A stretch of 64,000 bases of DNA, taken from Streptomyces sp. PCS3-D2 (GTDB lineage Bacteria > Actinomycetota > Actinomycetes > Streptomycetales > Streptomycetaceae). Positions 20,102 to 29,780 of this stretch are shown here, piece by piece. Position 1 is the stretch's first letter, and every line of letters begins with the position of its first letter. Made by a program: the position numbers and the translations under genes. Below the pieces are notes generated by a model. It saw nothing but the letters and a program-made list of their open reading frames with translations. It ran no database searches and was not told the DNA's origin. Location of the stretch: contig NZ_CP097800.1 of assembly GCF_000612545.2 (NCBI RefSeq), positions 6,688,001 to 6,752,000 of the forward strand, written 5' to 3'.

Positions 20102-20362
20102 TTGCTCCCGCCGTACGAGGGCGCGGGTCCCGGCGTGCTGCCACGCTCGCTGCGCCGGTGGACCAACCTCGGGGAGCCGATGGACCTGTTGGCTTTCGTC
20201 ACCGCCCGGATGTTCCGGCTCCACGACGGCACCGCGCCCTTGGACATCTGCATCCCCGCCCCGGCGAGTGACCTGGGTTGGGGCTGGACGTATTCGTCGT
20301 ACTGGGATCTCCCACTGGTCGCCACTGAGATCGGCAGGGCCATGGCGACGGCATCCCGTTGA
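20102..20362 (+). pseudogene. C-terminal remnant of an unrecognised protein (hydrolase-like tail)
   Basis: An 86-residue frame just after the CHAT-NTPase gene. GVLPRSLRRWTNLGEPMDLL, then a DICIPAPASD strand and SSYWDLPLVATEIGRAM look like the tail of the alpha/beta-hydrolase-type effector region seen in some Streptomyces conflict proteins (W-x-N-x-x-x-P-x-D, then a Y-x-x-x-P helix). No ribosome site or catalytic motifs are present, so it is probably the remnant of a lost gene. The assignment is weak. Confidence 0.35.
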
Positions 20363-20730
20363 CCGGACGGGTCCGCCGGTGGGTCGGCCCGGCATCCGAT
20401 GCATACGTACGACCGGGGAGAGTGGCTCCGTGGCTTTCGGCATCTCGCGAGACTTCGCGCTCCGGCTCGTCCGCTCGCGCACGCTCCGCACCCCTGCCAT
20501 GCCGCGCGTTCAGCGGCAGCCTCCGCGCCCCGCAGTCCGGCCGCCCGACGACCTCCCGGCCCCCTCTGCGCTGGCCGGGACGGCAGGCCAACCGTCTCAT
20601 CGAGCAGTCCATGGAGGAATGGGATCGCGTAAGCAAGGGCGGCCCACCCACCCGGCGAGCGCGCTTTGGTCCGTGACTGGTCCGGAACAGCCGGTCTGGA
20701 GTGGGATACAGGTGGGAGGAACGGTGAAAA
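20363..20730. other. Degraded stretch without a supported gene
   Basis: About 370 bases of short, overlapping frames with no family resemblance. One frame ends with RLIEQSMEEWDRVSKGG, which looks protein-like but has no start or context. It is likely gene debris between the CHAT-NTPase gene and the coiled-coil fragment. Confidence 0.35.
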
Positions 20731-21036
20731 TCAATGTCCGCGGCGCCTCACCGGCAGCCCATCCCGCCAGGGCGGCACCACCGACCCCGGCAGCGGTGAG
20801 GGCACGGTTTCCTGCTCCGCCCCGGTCTCGGCAGTCGACTCGGCGGCAGAGGCTGGCAGAGCCTCGACCAGCTCCTCCCGCGCGATCACCCGCCGGTCCA
20901 GCTCGATCTCCGCGGCCTCCAACACCTCAGCCAGCCGCGCGGCTTCCTCCCGCAGACCCTCCACCCGAACCCGGGCAGCCGACTCCCGCTCCTCCAGCAT
21001 TCCCAGCACCGACGCCACCGCACACCCCTCGACCAC
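20731..21036 (-). pseudogene. Truncated coiled-coil protein of a common Streptomyces family
   Basis: The 101-residue frame reads LGMLEERESAARVRVEGLRE and continues as a coiled coil to VIAREELVEALPAS. It then reaches VVPPWRDGLPVRRRGH and stops. Relatives I recall continue past the PxWR motif into a winged-helix-like region (a typical RI/RL-VEGVR segment), which is missing here. It therefore appears cut short by a frame change or deletion. Function is unknown; relatives often sit beside transposases. Confidence 0.5.
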
Positions 21037-21168
21037 GAAGCGGACACAAGACGCCGCATGCCTCCCTCACCCCGAGCCACACCATGCCTGAGCAGCAGAA
21101 ATCAAGCGATCACGTTCGGTTTAGATACGGCTTCTGAGTCAATCGCATCCCTCTGGGTGCGGTGCGCT

Positions 21169-21804
21169 TCATGCAACAGCCGACGGCCTGCCGTCCGGCG
21201 CCGGACCGGACGGGTGCTCCAACTCGAGGTCGGTGCCGACGGCTGTGTACCCGCAGCCGTCGGCCCGGACCGCGCGGATGCGCAGGCGGTCACCGGGAAG
21301 GAGGACGACCAGGGCCAACGGGAAGGAGAGACGTCTGATGTGGTGGGAGGGCCTGGACAGGTTCTCCACTTCCAGGCCATCGGCCTCTGGTGTGACGAGG
21401 AGCTCCACGGCACGGACGAGTTCGTCACCGTCGTCCTCGGGCACCCTGCCGGTGTGCACCAGGGACTCGGATTCGGTGACCATTGCCATGGCGTGGCGGG
21501 CGAGGATCTCCTCCCGAGCCGCCGGGTCCGTCGGATCGAAACCCAGCAGTCCTCCGCTGAGGTGGTCGCAGTCGGCCCACTCGGTCGCTCCCGTGTCCTC
21601 GTCGGAGGCGCGCAGGGAGGAGAACAGCTCCTCCGCGAAGTGCCCGTCGTCCCGGCGGTGGACGAGCAGGACGAATCCGAGGTCGTCCTCGGTCCAGACG
21701 TCCGCGACGACCGGGCCGGTGTCGTCGGTCGCCGCTGTGGAGACTGAGTTGAGGGCCTCCTGGGCGATTCTGGCCAGTGGTCGCCTCATGGGCTTGCCTT
21801 TCAT
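21169..21804 (-). CDS. Putative immunity protein for the upstream RHS protein
   Basis: A 211-residue acidic protein of no family I recognise. It has no signal peptide and no membrane segment. Its start is ATG 21804 with AAGGAG 6-7 bases upstream; the longer frame to 21894 is less likely. It lies directly downstream (107 bases) of the giant RHS gene on the same strand, the usual place for the immunity gene of a polymorphic toxin. The role is inferred from position only. A strong hairpin at 21856-21884 separates the two genes, so it may have its own promoter or be read through in part. Confidence 0.65.
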   Translation of the reverse strand: MKGKPMRRPLARIAQEALNSVSTAATDDTGPVVADVWTEDDLGFVLLVHRRDDGHFAEELFSSLRASDEDTGATEWADCDHLSGGLLGFDPTDPAAREEILARHAMAMVTESESLVHTGRVPEDDGDELVRAVELLVTPEADGLEVENLSRPSHHIRRLSFPLALVVLLPGDRLRIRAVRADGCGYTAVGTDLELEHPSGPAPDGRPSAVA

Positions 21805-21855
21805 CTCTTTCTCCTTCCACCTCCGGGCTGTGTACGGGCCGTGCGGAAATGCGGA

Positions 21856-21884
21856 GGTGGCGCGCCCCTGTGGGACGCGCCACC
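21856..21884 (-). terminator. Hairpin between RHS gene and putative immunity gene
   Basis: GGTGGCGCG at 21856-21864 pairs exactly with CGCGCCACC at 21876-21884, with an inner CCC/GGG pairing. It could terminate the RHS transcript or reduce read-through into the next gene. Confidence 0.6.
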
Positions 21885-21910
21885 CATTCAACACTAGGCC
21901 GTACAGGTCG

Positions 21911-24900
21911 TCACTTGGCCATGCAGTTGTCTGTCATGCTCGCTACGTAGCCGCTCCAGCCGAAGACCGCGACCGCGCCGCCCGACCAAATGCGGGTGCC
22001 GGGCTTCACCTGGATGTTGTAGTGGACCGCCCACTGGAGCTTCAGGGGGGTGTACCAGCTCTTCTTGCTCTGGAGCTTGACCATCTTGTTACTCCGTCCC
22101 GGCTTGACGCCCCAGGTCTCGGCCTGGGTGGCGTTCTTCGCCAGGAAGCGGTTACCGAAGCCCGTCACCTGCACATTGATGTAGTAGCCCATGTACCGGT
22201 AGCCGTTCTTGGCGACGCCGCCACCACGCCGGCTGGTGATGATGCGCATACCGTAGCCGTTCCGGATACGGCGAGTGCCGCAGCTCGGGTACAGGCCGTT
22301 GATGTCGGTGGAGTTGCACGGGTCGGCGTTGGAGTAGTCGTAGGCGTTGGCCGAACCGCCGTACACCGGGTCGGTCTGCATGAACCGGCCGCGGGACGGG
22401 TCGTAGAGCCGGACACCCATGAGCATGAGCCCGCTGGGCGTATCAGAGGGACGCTGCTGCGAACCCAGCCAGCCGTACCGTGTCTGCGTCTGGCCCGAGC
22501 GGGCATTGCCGTACTCGTCATTGTCGAGTACGACCGGTGCCTTGCCGGCGTCGAGCGGCAGCTGCAGGGCAATGTCACCGTGGAGGTTGGCGAGCTGCAG
22601 CACCGTGTTGCCGGTTTTGTCGGTCGTTGCCCCGAGGGTGCCGGTGACGGTCTCGACGTTGCGGGTCACTGCGCCGGTCGTCGTGTTCTCGACGACCCAG
22701 CGCGGGTTGTCGCTGTCGCTGTCGTAGTGGTTCAGCTTGGACGCGGTCTGGGTCCAGTTGCTGCCGCTGCCCGACTCGGCCTTCCAGGATCGGAAGCGGA
22801 GGTCGGAGTCCAGCTGCCAGGTCTGCCGCTTGCCGTTCGCGGTCTGCTGGTGGGCGAGGTCGTTGGCGTAGTAGCCGATCGTGCCGTGGTCGGGCGTGGC
22901 CGAGGTGCGGCCGAAGGCGTCATACGTCCAGCCCGCGTCACTGGCGCGGTCGGCGGAGTCGTAGGCGTGGGTCTTGGTCGTTCCTCCGGTGGCGGGGCAG
23001 TCGGCACCGGGCGTGCCGGTCGCGGTGGTCAGAGAGGTGCGGTTGCTGCGCTGGTCGAAACCGTAGGAGCGGGTGGTGCAGACGGTGTCCGCGGTGTCCT
23101 TGACGGTGCTGAGGCGACCTACGTTGTCGTAGGTGTACTTCTGGTCGGACCAGCCCGCCTGAGCGGTGACCTGGCCGTGGACGGATTCGCTGGTCCGGTC
23201 GGAGAACACGATCGCGCCGTCGCTGTCCCGCGTGTAGGTCCGCGCGATCGCGGAGCCCGCAGTGTCCCTGGTCTGGGCGAGGGAGTAGCCGCCGGGCAGC
23301 TTCTCGCTCACCACACCGCCGTCGGCGTCGTAGGCTGCGGTGAAGTCGCCGGCCACGGAGTCGCTGGTCTTCGTCGGCAGACCGCGCGGCTCGGCCGCGT
23401 GGTCGTAGGAGAAGACGACAGCGGACGGGACGGAGTCGGTGGCCTTCAGGGGACGGTCTAGGGCGTCGAACTGCACCTGGGTCTGCCCACCGTCGGCGTC
23501 TGTGTAAGAGATCAGACGGGTGAGCTTGTCGTAGACCCGGGTGATCGTCCCGCCAGTGGCGGAGACGGACTTGACCGCTTCGCCGTTGGCCGGGTCGTAC
23601 TCGATGGTGACCTGGGGAACAGCTGCTCCCACGCCGCCGGTTATCGCGACCTGGGCGGGACGGCCCGCCGCGTCGTGCGTGGTCGTGGTGGTACGGGTGA
23701 CGCCATTGGCGGTGTCCACGGTCTTCTCCGCGTTGCCCCACCAGTCGTACTCGGTGGTGCTCGTCACCAACTGCGCCGGGTTGGAACCGCCGCCGACGGC
23801 GACGCCGGCCGGTCCGGTGGAGCAGGCCTTGCCCGCCCACTCGGGGCGGCCGTTACAGGGACCGGTGCCGGTCGCCGACCAGTAGGTGGTTACCCGGGCT
23901 GCCGCGTCGGTGCCGGTCGAGCCGGGCAGCAGCTGCTTGACGACCCGGCCCTGGGCATCGTGGACCGTCTCGGTCGTGAGCGCCTGGCCACCGGGATCCT
24001 GGATGGTCTTGACCGAGACGCCCTTGGCCCAGTCGAAGACTGTCTGGGTCTGGCGGGTCTCGCCGTGCACGGTCGGGTGCTCACGAACCTGGGCACCGGC
24101 GCTGACCTTGGTGACCTGGTCCTTGAGCGTCGCGGTTCCGTCGGTGGGACGGCCCGTGTCGAACTCGTTGACCGTCCAGGGCCTGGCGGTCACGGAGGTG
24201 CCCGCAGGCACCAGCACCGTGGTGCCCGACTTGAGGTCGGCGGTCAGCTCGACCCGGCGCAGAGGGCCGAACTCCTCCAGCTTGCGTGTGCCGTCAGCGT
24301 TGTGGACCGACCGGGAGGAGAGCAGCTCGGCCCGCTCCGCACTGGAGAGCTGAGCGATGCCCAGGCCGGCTTGGACGTCCCGGTCCGAAGCTGTGAGGCC
24401 GAGGGCGAGGGAGCGGTTGGCCGCGGTGAGCGCGCGCACGGTGTTGCCGAAGCGGTCGTTCTCCGTGGCGGAGATGTGGCCGCCGGGGGCGGCTGCGTTG
24501 ACCAGGTCGCCGGAAGCGGCCAGGTAGTGGATGCCCGCCCGACGGTACTCGGCCGCGGTCAGCTGTCCGCCGGTGTGCCCGGAAGGCACGGAGTCGGCGG
24601 GGAAGACGGCGGTGGCGTCGGTGGGAGCCTGGATCTGTCCCCATGCCTTCACGTCGGCTGCGCCCATCTGGTACGGCGCGGTGGAGCCGGTCAGCGGTAC
24701 CTCGTACACGACGCTGGTCACGGCCTGTCCCTCGACGGTGTCGACCGTGCCTGGCTTCAGCGCGGCGCGGGACGCCTTGAGGAGCATGCCCTCACCGGCC
24801 GTGGGAGAGGTTCCCGCCTTGCCGTACGTGAGGGTCCAGGGCAGTTGCCCGGGAGCGGTGTAGGTGGTGACCCGGCCTGCGGCGTCGTACCCGTAGCTCG

Positions 24901-27900
24901 TCTTGAGCGCGGGCGAGATCTGCGTCTGCCAGGCCTCCCGCAGGCGGCCCTGGTCGTCGTACGCGTAGGACTGGACCGCCTTCGCCGTGGCGGAGGCGGC
25001 ACCCGGCGCGGTCGCCCACAGACGGATCTCCTTGACCTGACCGGTGTAGTCACCGAGGGCGGAGCCTGTCGCCGTGGTGGAGGTCGCGTACGCGAACTCC
25101 AGGACACGGCAGCCCTTGGTGGCCGGCGTGGCTGCGCACGTGGCCGCCGGAACGGCTGAGTCCTGCGCGATCACACGGTGCGGACGGGCCAGCTTCTTGC
25201 CGTCGACGGTCACGGTCTCCGAGACCATGGTGACCGTCGAGTCGCTCTTGCCGTCGAGCATGGTCGACGACACGTTCCAGACGGTGGACGCGGCGTCGAG
25301 CTTGCTGAACGCGGTGACCGAGCCGTCGGTGTCGGTCAGGGTGAAGCTGCCCGTGACGCTGCCCTTAAGAGTCAGTTTGGGGGACCCCGGCTCGGCGATC
25401 CAGCCGGTCTTCGAAGCGTTCGCCGTGAAGTGGACGGAGTCGCCGGCTCCCGTCACGACGGCCACCGCCGTGTCGGAGATCTTGCGGACGTGGGTGTAAT
25501 CGGATTCGGTCGTTTCCGCGTTCATCGCCGCGGACCACTGCTTACCGAAGACCGGCACCTGTCCGTCCTGCTCAGCCCCCAGATCGGGAGTCAGCGAGGA
25601 GGCGGTGCGGCTGACCGACATCCCGAAGTGAGACGCCTCGGACTCGGACAGTGTGTATTCACCGGTCAGCAGGTTCAACGCGCCCGGTCCGACACGGCCG
25701 GGCGCCGCGCCCTGGGCGTTGCGGTCGACGACGACGGTGAGCGGCTGAGTGTTGCCCGTGGCGGAGTTCGGTCCCGTGAATTCGGCCTGGATCTGGACGG
25801 TGCCGTCGGGGTTCACGGTGTCAGTGGCGTTCCAGACCAGGTCGCCGTTGCGCCCGTTCTGCAGGGCGACCGGCCAAGTGGCGAGCGGGGTTCCGCCTGA
25901 GGTGACGTTCCCGGCCGGGATCTTCACCCACGGGTCTGCCTCGGAGCGGCGCCAGGAGAAGGAGACCTTGTCGTACTTGGCGCCGTCAGCTTCCGCGACC
26001 AGAGGCAGGCGCCGCGCGGTGCGCGCACCCTCAGCGGGCTGCACGAAGCCGCCCGGGCCGGCATGGAAGGCGTACTCGATCGCCTCCGACTTGTTGTCGG
26101 CCTTGTCGACCTGTCTCACCTGGAGGGTGTGGGTGCCGTTCTTCGGCGGATTGACGCTGATCGCCTTGGCGGCCGTGGAGCCGCCGGTTCCGACCTTGGT
26201 CCACGTCACGCCGTCCAGCGACCACTCGACCCAGTTGTGGTCGGTGCCGTTGGGGGTGACGGTGAAGGTTCCGGCCTGGCCGGCGCCCTTGACCCACGCG
26301 TCCGACGGGTAGTCGGTGGAGGCAATGCCCGTGGGGGCAGAAGGTGCGGAGCTGTCGACCGTGAAGGTCTTCCACGCCGACCAGCCGAGGTTGTAGTGGG
26401 TGCCGTCGTAAGGCGAACTGCGGAACTTGTACGTCTTGCCGTTGGCCAGCACCCCGGCCGGGACGGTGACCGGGGCGGCCTGTCCGGAGGGCACGAACGC
26501 CGAGCGCAGGACGTCGCCGACCTGGGTATCGGTGGCCGCGTCGAAGATCTGGTATGCGCCCTGGACGGTGTCACCGTTGGCGTCGACGAACGTGTCGCGC
26601 AGAGTCGGCGTCACCGTGTTGACGGTGTAGGCGCCGCCGTAGGAGAAGAACGGCGGACCCGCCTCCTGCTTCGTGCCCGTACGCGGCCGGTAGTTGTAGG
26701 TGACCGTCAGCTTGGGGACATTGGCGGAGGCGTTGGCGGAGTTGACGCGCTTCCACTGCTTGGTGTTGTTCTCGTCGGTGGCCCGAAGGCCCATGCTGGA
26801 GGACGTCCACTTGTTGTTGGCCCAGTGCTGGACCAGGCTGGTGACGTCGGCGCTGATCCAGCCGTCGGGCTGGGAGGCGCAGCCGGGGTTGCCCTTGGTC
26901 TGGGTGGAGGTCGCCATCTTGGTGACCATCGCCGGCTGGTTCGTCCAGCGCGAAGCGGTGGTAGGACCGTTGGAGGTCCACACCTCCCAGGGCTGGGCCG
27001 AGCAGTCGGTGTTGCCGGAGTGGAAGTTCCACAGCGACAGCTGAGCACTGGAGACCAGCGCGTCGGAGACCGGAGCGGTGTTCCAGGTGATGAAGGAACG
27101 AGCCGTACGGAAGGTGCCGTTACCGTTCTTCGTGCCTGGGTTGCCGAGGTCCAGTTCGGTGTCGGCCGACCAGTCGACCGTCTCGCCCTGCTGGACGTAG
27201 GTATCGAAGAGGTTGCCCAGCGACGAGGTCGAGGGGTCGACCGTCACCGGGAACTTCGTCGCAGGGTTGGCGAGGAAGCCGGCGTCAGGCGTGATGACCA
27301 GATCGACGCCGCCCTTGGCCTTGACGACCTTCATGGCGACCTTCGCCCGGCGGGTGTGCTCACCGGAGACCGGGTCGACGGTGGCATCCCACATCACGGG
27401 CGCCGGCATTGTCGCGGTCTTCTTCGACTTCTTGTCGGTGAACAGCACACTGCCGTCGGCCAGCTCCTCGACCTTCAGGCCCTTCGTCCGCAGCGGCAGA
27501 GTGTACGAGAATCCGGCCTCAGGCTTCGCCTTCACCTCGACGAACTGCTCGAAGCCGGTACGGGTCGCCTCGACGACCACGTCCGCTCCAGGAACGGCGC
27601 TCTCGTACGTGGCCCGGGTGCCGTCCAGCTTCGGTGCCGGCAGCCCGCCACGCCACTGCAGCGTGATCGCGTCGTCGCCCGTGCCGAGGGTGACAAGGTC
27701 GGTCGCGGGGGCGGCCTGCGCCGCCCGCAATGATGTGGCCTTGGCGCCGGACCGGCCCGCCAGCTTGAGACCCTGCGGGTGTGCCTTGGCAGCGACCGAA
27801 CCGTCGGCCGCCGCAGCGAGGTCGATGTCGACATCACGCCAGCTGCCGTTGCGCGGGTCCTGGAAACGGATGGGACCGGCCGCGATCTCCGTCGTGAGCG

Positions 27901-28189
27901 AACCGTCGCCGTTCACCCAAGTCGTGGAGGACTCCGTGCGCTCGGACAGTGCCTCCACCCGCTTGCCCGACAGCCTAGCCGCCACCCGGGCGGAGGCGAT
28001 GTCCCCGGCCTCGGTGGGAGAAGGCCGGTCGACTGCCGCGGACACCGCGGGCCCGGCCGCCATGGCGGCGCTGGTGCCATCGACGAGCGTCACCGCCAGG
28101 GCCAAGGCAATGCCGACTGCGGTGTACCGCAGGCCGTGCCCCGCCCACAGCCGCCCGTGCTCGTGTGGCACAGGTCTATGCATGGTCAT
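21911..28189 (-). CDS. Secreted DNRLRE/RHS-repeat protein (WapA-like polymorphic toxin candidate)
   Basis: A 2092-residue exported protein starting at ATG 28189. A signal peptide spans about residues 18-45 (YTAVGIALALAVTLVDG, ending in AMAAG). A DNRLRE-type stalk domain follows around residues 330-500 (DTYVQQGETVDWSADTELDL). Fibronectin-like and low-complexity parts come next. RHS/YD repeats (YDAAGRVTTYTAPG and others) run from about 1050 and end at the conserved core LYDPSRGRFMQTDPV. About 115 residues follow, starting near GLYPSCGTRR, with an AVFGWSGYVASMTDNC ending; I do not recognise them. In RHS toxins this variable C-terminus carries the activity. The basic, Gly/aromatic-rich make-up could suit a nuclease or pore-former, but no catalytic motif is visible. 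Confidence 0.88.
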   Translation of the reverse strand: MTMHRPVPHEHGRLWAGHGLRYTAVGIALALAVTLVDGTSAAMAAGPAVSAAVDRPSPTEAGDIASARVAARLSGKRVEALSERTESSTTWVNGDGSLTTEIAAGPIRFQDPRNGSWRDVDIDLAAAADGSVAAKAHPQGLKLAGRSGAKATSLRAAQAAPATDLVTLGTGDDAITLQWRGGLPAPKLDGTRATYESAVPGADVVVEATRTGFEQFVEVKAKPEAGFSYTLPLRTKGLKVEELADGSVLFTDKKSKKTATMPAPVMWDATVDPVSGEHTRRAKVAMKVVKAKGGVDLVITPDAGFLANPATKFPVTVDPSTSSLGNLFDTYVQQGETVDWSADTELDLGNPGTKNGNGTFRTARSFITWNTAPVSDALVSSAQLSLWNFHSGNTDCSAQPWEVWTSNGPTTASRWTNQPAMVTKMATSTQTKGNPGCASQPDGWISADVTSLVQHWANNKWTSSSMGLRATDENNTKQWKRVNSANASANVPKLTVTYNYRPRTGTKQEAGPPFFSYGGAYTVNTVTPTLRDTFVDANGDTVQGAYQIFDAATDTQVGDVLRSAFVPSGQAAPVTVPAGVLANGKTYKFRSSPYDGTHYNLGWSAWKTFTVDSSAPSAPTGIASTDYPSDAWVKGAGQAGTFTVTPNGTDHNWVEWSLDGVTWTKVGTGGSTAAKAISVNPPKNGTHTLQVRQVDKADNKSEAIEYAFHAGPGGFVQPAEGARTARRLPLVAEADGAKYDKVSFSWRRSEADPWVKIPAGNVTSGGTPLATWPVALQNGRNGDLVWNATDTVNPDGTVQIQAEFTGPNSATGNTQPLTVVVDRNAQGAAPGRVGPGALNLLTGEYTLSESEASHFGMSVSRTASSLTPDLGAEQDGQVPVFGKQWSAAMNAETTESDYTHVRKISDTAVAVVTGAGDSVHFTANASKTGWIAEPGSPKLTLKGSVTGSFTLTDTDGSVTAFSKLDAASTVWNVSSTMLDGKSDSTVTMVSETVTVDGKKLARPHRVIAQDSAVPAATCAATPATKGCRVLEFAYATSTTATGSALGDYTGQVKEIRLWATAPGAASATAKAVQSYAYDDQGRLREAWQTQISPALKTSYGYDAAGRVTTYTAPGQLPWTLTYGKAGTSPTAGEGMLLKASRAALKPGTVDTVEGQAVTSVVYEVPLTGSTAPYQMGAADVKAWGQIQAPTDATAVFPADSVPSGHTGGQLTAAEYRRAGIHYLAASGDLVNAAAPGGHISATENDRFGNTVRALTAANRSLALGLTASDRDVQAGLGIAQLSSAERAELLSSRSVHNADGTRKLEEFGPLRRVELTADLKSGTTVLVPAGTSVTARPWTVNEFDTGRPTDGTATLKDQVTKVSAGAQVREHPTVHGETRQTQTVFDWAKGVSVKTIQDPGGQALTTETVHDAQGRVVKQLLPGSTGTDAAARVTTYWSATGTGPCNGRPEWAGKACSTGPAGVAVGGGSNPAQLVTSTTEYDWWGNAEKTVDTANGVTRTTTTTHDAAGRPAQVAITGGVGAAVPQVTIEYDPANGEAVKSVSATGGTITRVYDKLTRLISYTDADGGQTQVQFDALDRPLKATDSVPSAVVFSYDHAAEPRGLPTKTSDSVAGDFTAAYDADGGVVSEKLPGGYSLAQTRDTAGSAIARTYTRDSDGAIVFSDRTSESVHGQVTAQAGWSDQKYTYDNVGRLSTVKDTADTVCTTRSYGFDQRSNRTSLTTATGTPGADCPATGGTTKTHAYDSADRASDAGWTYDAFGRTSATPDHGTIGYYANDLAHQQTANGKRQTWQLDSDLRFRSWKAESGSGSNWTQTASKLNHYDSDSDNPRWVVENTTTGAVTRNVETVTGTLGATTDKTGNTVLQLANLHGDIALQLPLDAGKAPVVLDNDEYGNARSGQTQTRYGWLGSQQRPSDTPSGLMLMGVRLYDPSRGRFMQTDPVYGGSANAYDYSNADPCNSTDINGLYPSCGTRRIRNGYGMRIITSRRGGGVAKNGYRYMGYYINVQVTGFGNRFLAKNATQAETWGVKPGRSNKMVKLQSKKSWYTPLKLQWAVHYNIQVKPGTRIWSGGAVAVFGWSGYVASMTDNCMAK

Positions 28190-28218
28190 ATGGAACTTTC
28201 TTGGTCAGATGCGCAATG

Positions 28219-28237
28219 GTGCCGCAGACAGCGGCAC
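28219..28237 (-). promoter_or_regulatory. Palindrome in the RHS gene leader
   Basis: GTGCCGC-AGACA-GCGGCAC forms a perfect 7-bp inverted repeat about 30 bases before the RHS start. It could be an operator or a leader hairpin. The surrounding 100 bases are notably less GC-rich than the genes. Confidence 0.4.
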
Positions 28238-28493
28238 TTGACAGAACGTTACAAAACACGAAAAGCCCAAAAGTGAATCAAGACTGCACAAGACCCGAGA
28301 GGTTCCAATCAATCGCCATGACGTTGGTCACATTTTCGGGGGGGTTTGGATGTGCAGGAGCTCCGCTCGATCAGTGCTATGCGCCGACTGTTCCGCCAGC
28401 GATGGGTCATCAGGTTCAAGCCGATCACCCAGCCGTCGCCGTTGTTGCAGGTCTCTACCGCCAGATAGACGGCGAGCCAGTGAGCCTTTTCCG

Positions 28494-28862
28494 TCATCGC
28501 TCTGAGCTGGCCAGGTGCAGGGCGAGGACGGCCTGGACGAGTGCGGTGATGCGGGTGGTCGAGCATCGGATCTTGCGGAGGAGTCGCCGGGCTTTGAGGG
28601 TGGCCATGGCCTGCTCGACGAGTGCGCGGATCTTCGCGTGCGAGCGGTTGACGGCCTTCTGACCGGTGGAAAGGGTTTCCCAGCGGTCCCAGTAGGGGGT
28701 GCGGACCGTTCCACCGGCACCCTGATAGGCCTTGTCTGCCCAGCAGGTGACGCCGACCTCGGCAAGGGAGTCGACGATGCCGTGTTCGCGGGCCGCGCGG
28801 ACATCGCGGACGGCGCCGGGCAGGGCCGGCGAGGCCCACAGCAGCCGGCCGAAGGGTCCTCG
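28494..28862 (-). pseudogene. IS5-family transposase C-terminal fragment
   Basis: The frame encodes the C-terminal part of an IS5-family DDE transposase: LLWASPALPGAV, CWADKAYQGAGGTVR, HAKIRALVEQAMATLKARRL and RCSTTRITALVQAVLALHL. The stop is at 28494-28496. The start and the first catalytic Asp are missing. Its left end (about 28860) abuts a broken XRE regulator gene, and a frame change lies near the junction. It is related to the fragment at 48661-49283 but clearly diverged. Confidence 0.8.
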
Positions 28863-29531
28863 TGGCGCTCGTGAGGCTGACCCGCAGCCCGTTGCCGATG
28901 ATCCAGGCCGCTGAGGCGAGCGCGATCGGGTCGTCGGCCTGCTCGGCGGCCATCCGGGCGCGGTCGACGATGACCCAGTACAGCTCGGGCTCGACGATGG
29001 GGGCCACGTACTGCTGGGCGACGGCGTAGGTCTCGGAGAGGACCACCGAGGCCCCGCGCTTCTCGGCGCCCTCCGTGGCCCGCACCGTGGCGTGCCCGGC
29101 CTCGATCAGGCCGGGCAGCACCGAGGCGACGGCCGTGCGCTGGTCGCGGGCGCGATGCCAGACCTCCCACGCCTGCCGGACCGCCCGGCCAGATGCCCGA
29201 CGTCTTCCGGCGTGCCGGCCGCGGCGACCAGCGGCGCGTGGATCGCCGACGCAGCGCGCCCACGCCAGGATGGGTGACCTTGCCGCCGTCGTACACCGGC
29301 ACGGAGGCATCCGCCTGGGGCAACTCGTTGACGTCCTGGCAAGCCAGCACCCGGGCGAGCTGCACGATCATCGCGAGCGACCGGACGGTGCGCTCCCCGC
29401 GCTCGACGTTCTCGACCCAGTCCTCACTCCGGCCGACCAGGCCGCCCAGCGCCGAGCGGCGGAGCCCGCGATACTCGCGGCGCCTTCAACAACTCGCCGT
29501 CTACCGTCATCTGCACATTGCCATCAGGCAT
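28863..29531 (-). pseudogene. XRE-family regulator broken by IS5 debris and frameshifts
   Basis: From ATG 29531 the frame gives MPDGNVQMTVDGELL. A frame change near 29485 leads to the HTH part SALGGLVGRSEDWVENVERG and RSLAMIVQLARVLACQDVNE. A further shift leads to RQAWEVWHRARDQRTAV and ALASAAWIIGNGLRVSL, where the transposase fragment begins. This is the usual Streptomyces XRE regulator with a helical sensor half. It lacks its C-terminus and has at least two frameshifts, so it is a pseudogene. Confidence 0.72.
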
Positions 29532-29780
29532 ATGAGCCCCCTCAGCAGCTTCCTCACCCTTCTCGGGGAGGACCCCTCGGCCGGCCCGTCCTCGCTGCGG
29601 GGCGAACTGGACGACTACGGCCCCGACGGCGGCGACGGCGAGCGGGACGGCGGAAAGGAGTGACGCCGTAGATCGCGCGTGTCACTCCGGATCGTTCCGG
29701 ATGCCCCGCCCGGCGCTCCCCGTCCTACCCTGTCGACGGCGCCCACCAGACCCGACCAGTCCGGAGCCCGGAGAGCAACG

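Noticed and set aside
29532-29663. Possible 43-residue plus-strand ORF (MSPLSSFLTLLGEDPSAG...)
   Set aside because: There is no ribosome site, it starts back to back with the broken XRE gene, and no family is recognised. It could be real but the support is too weak.
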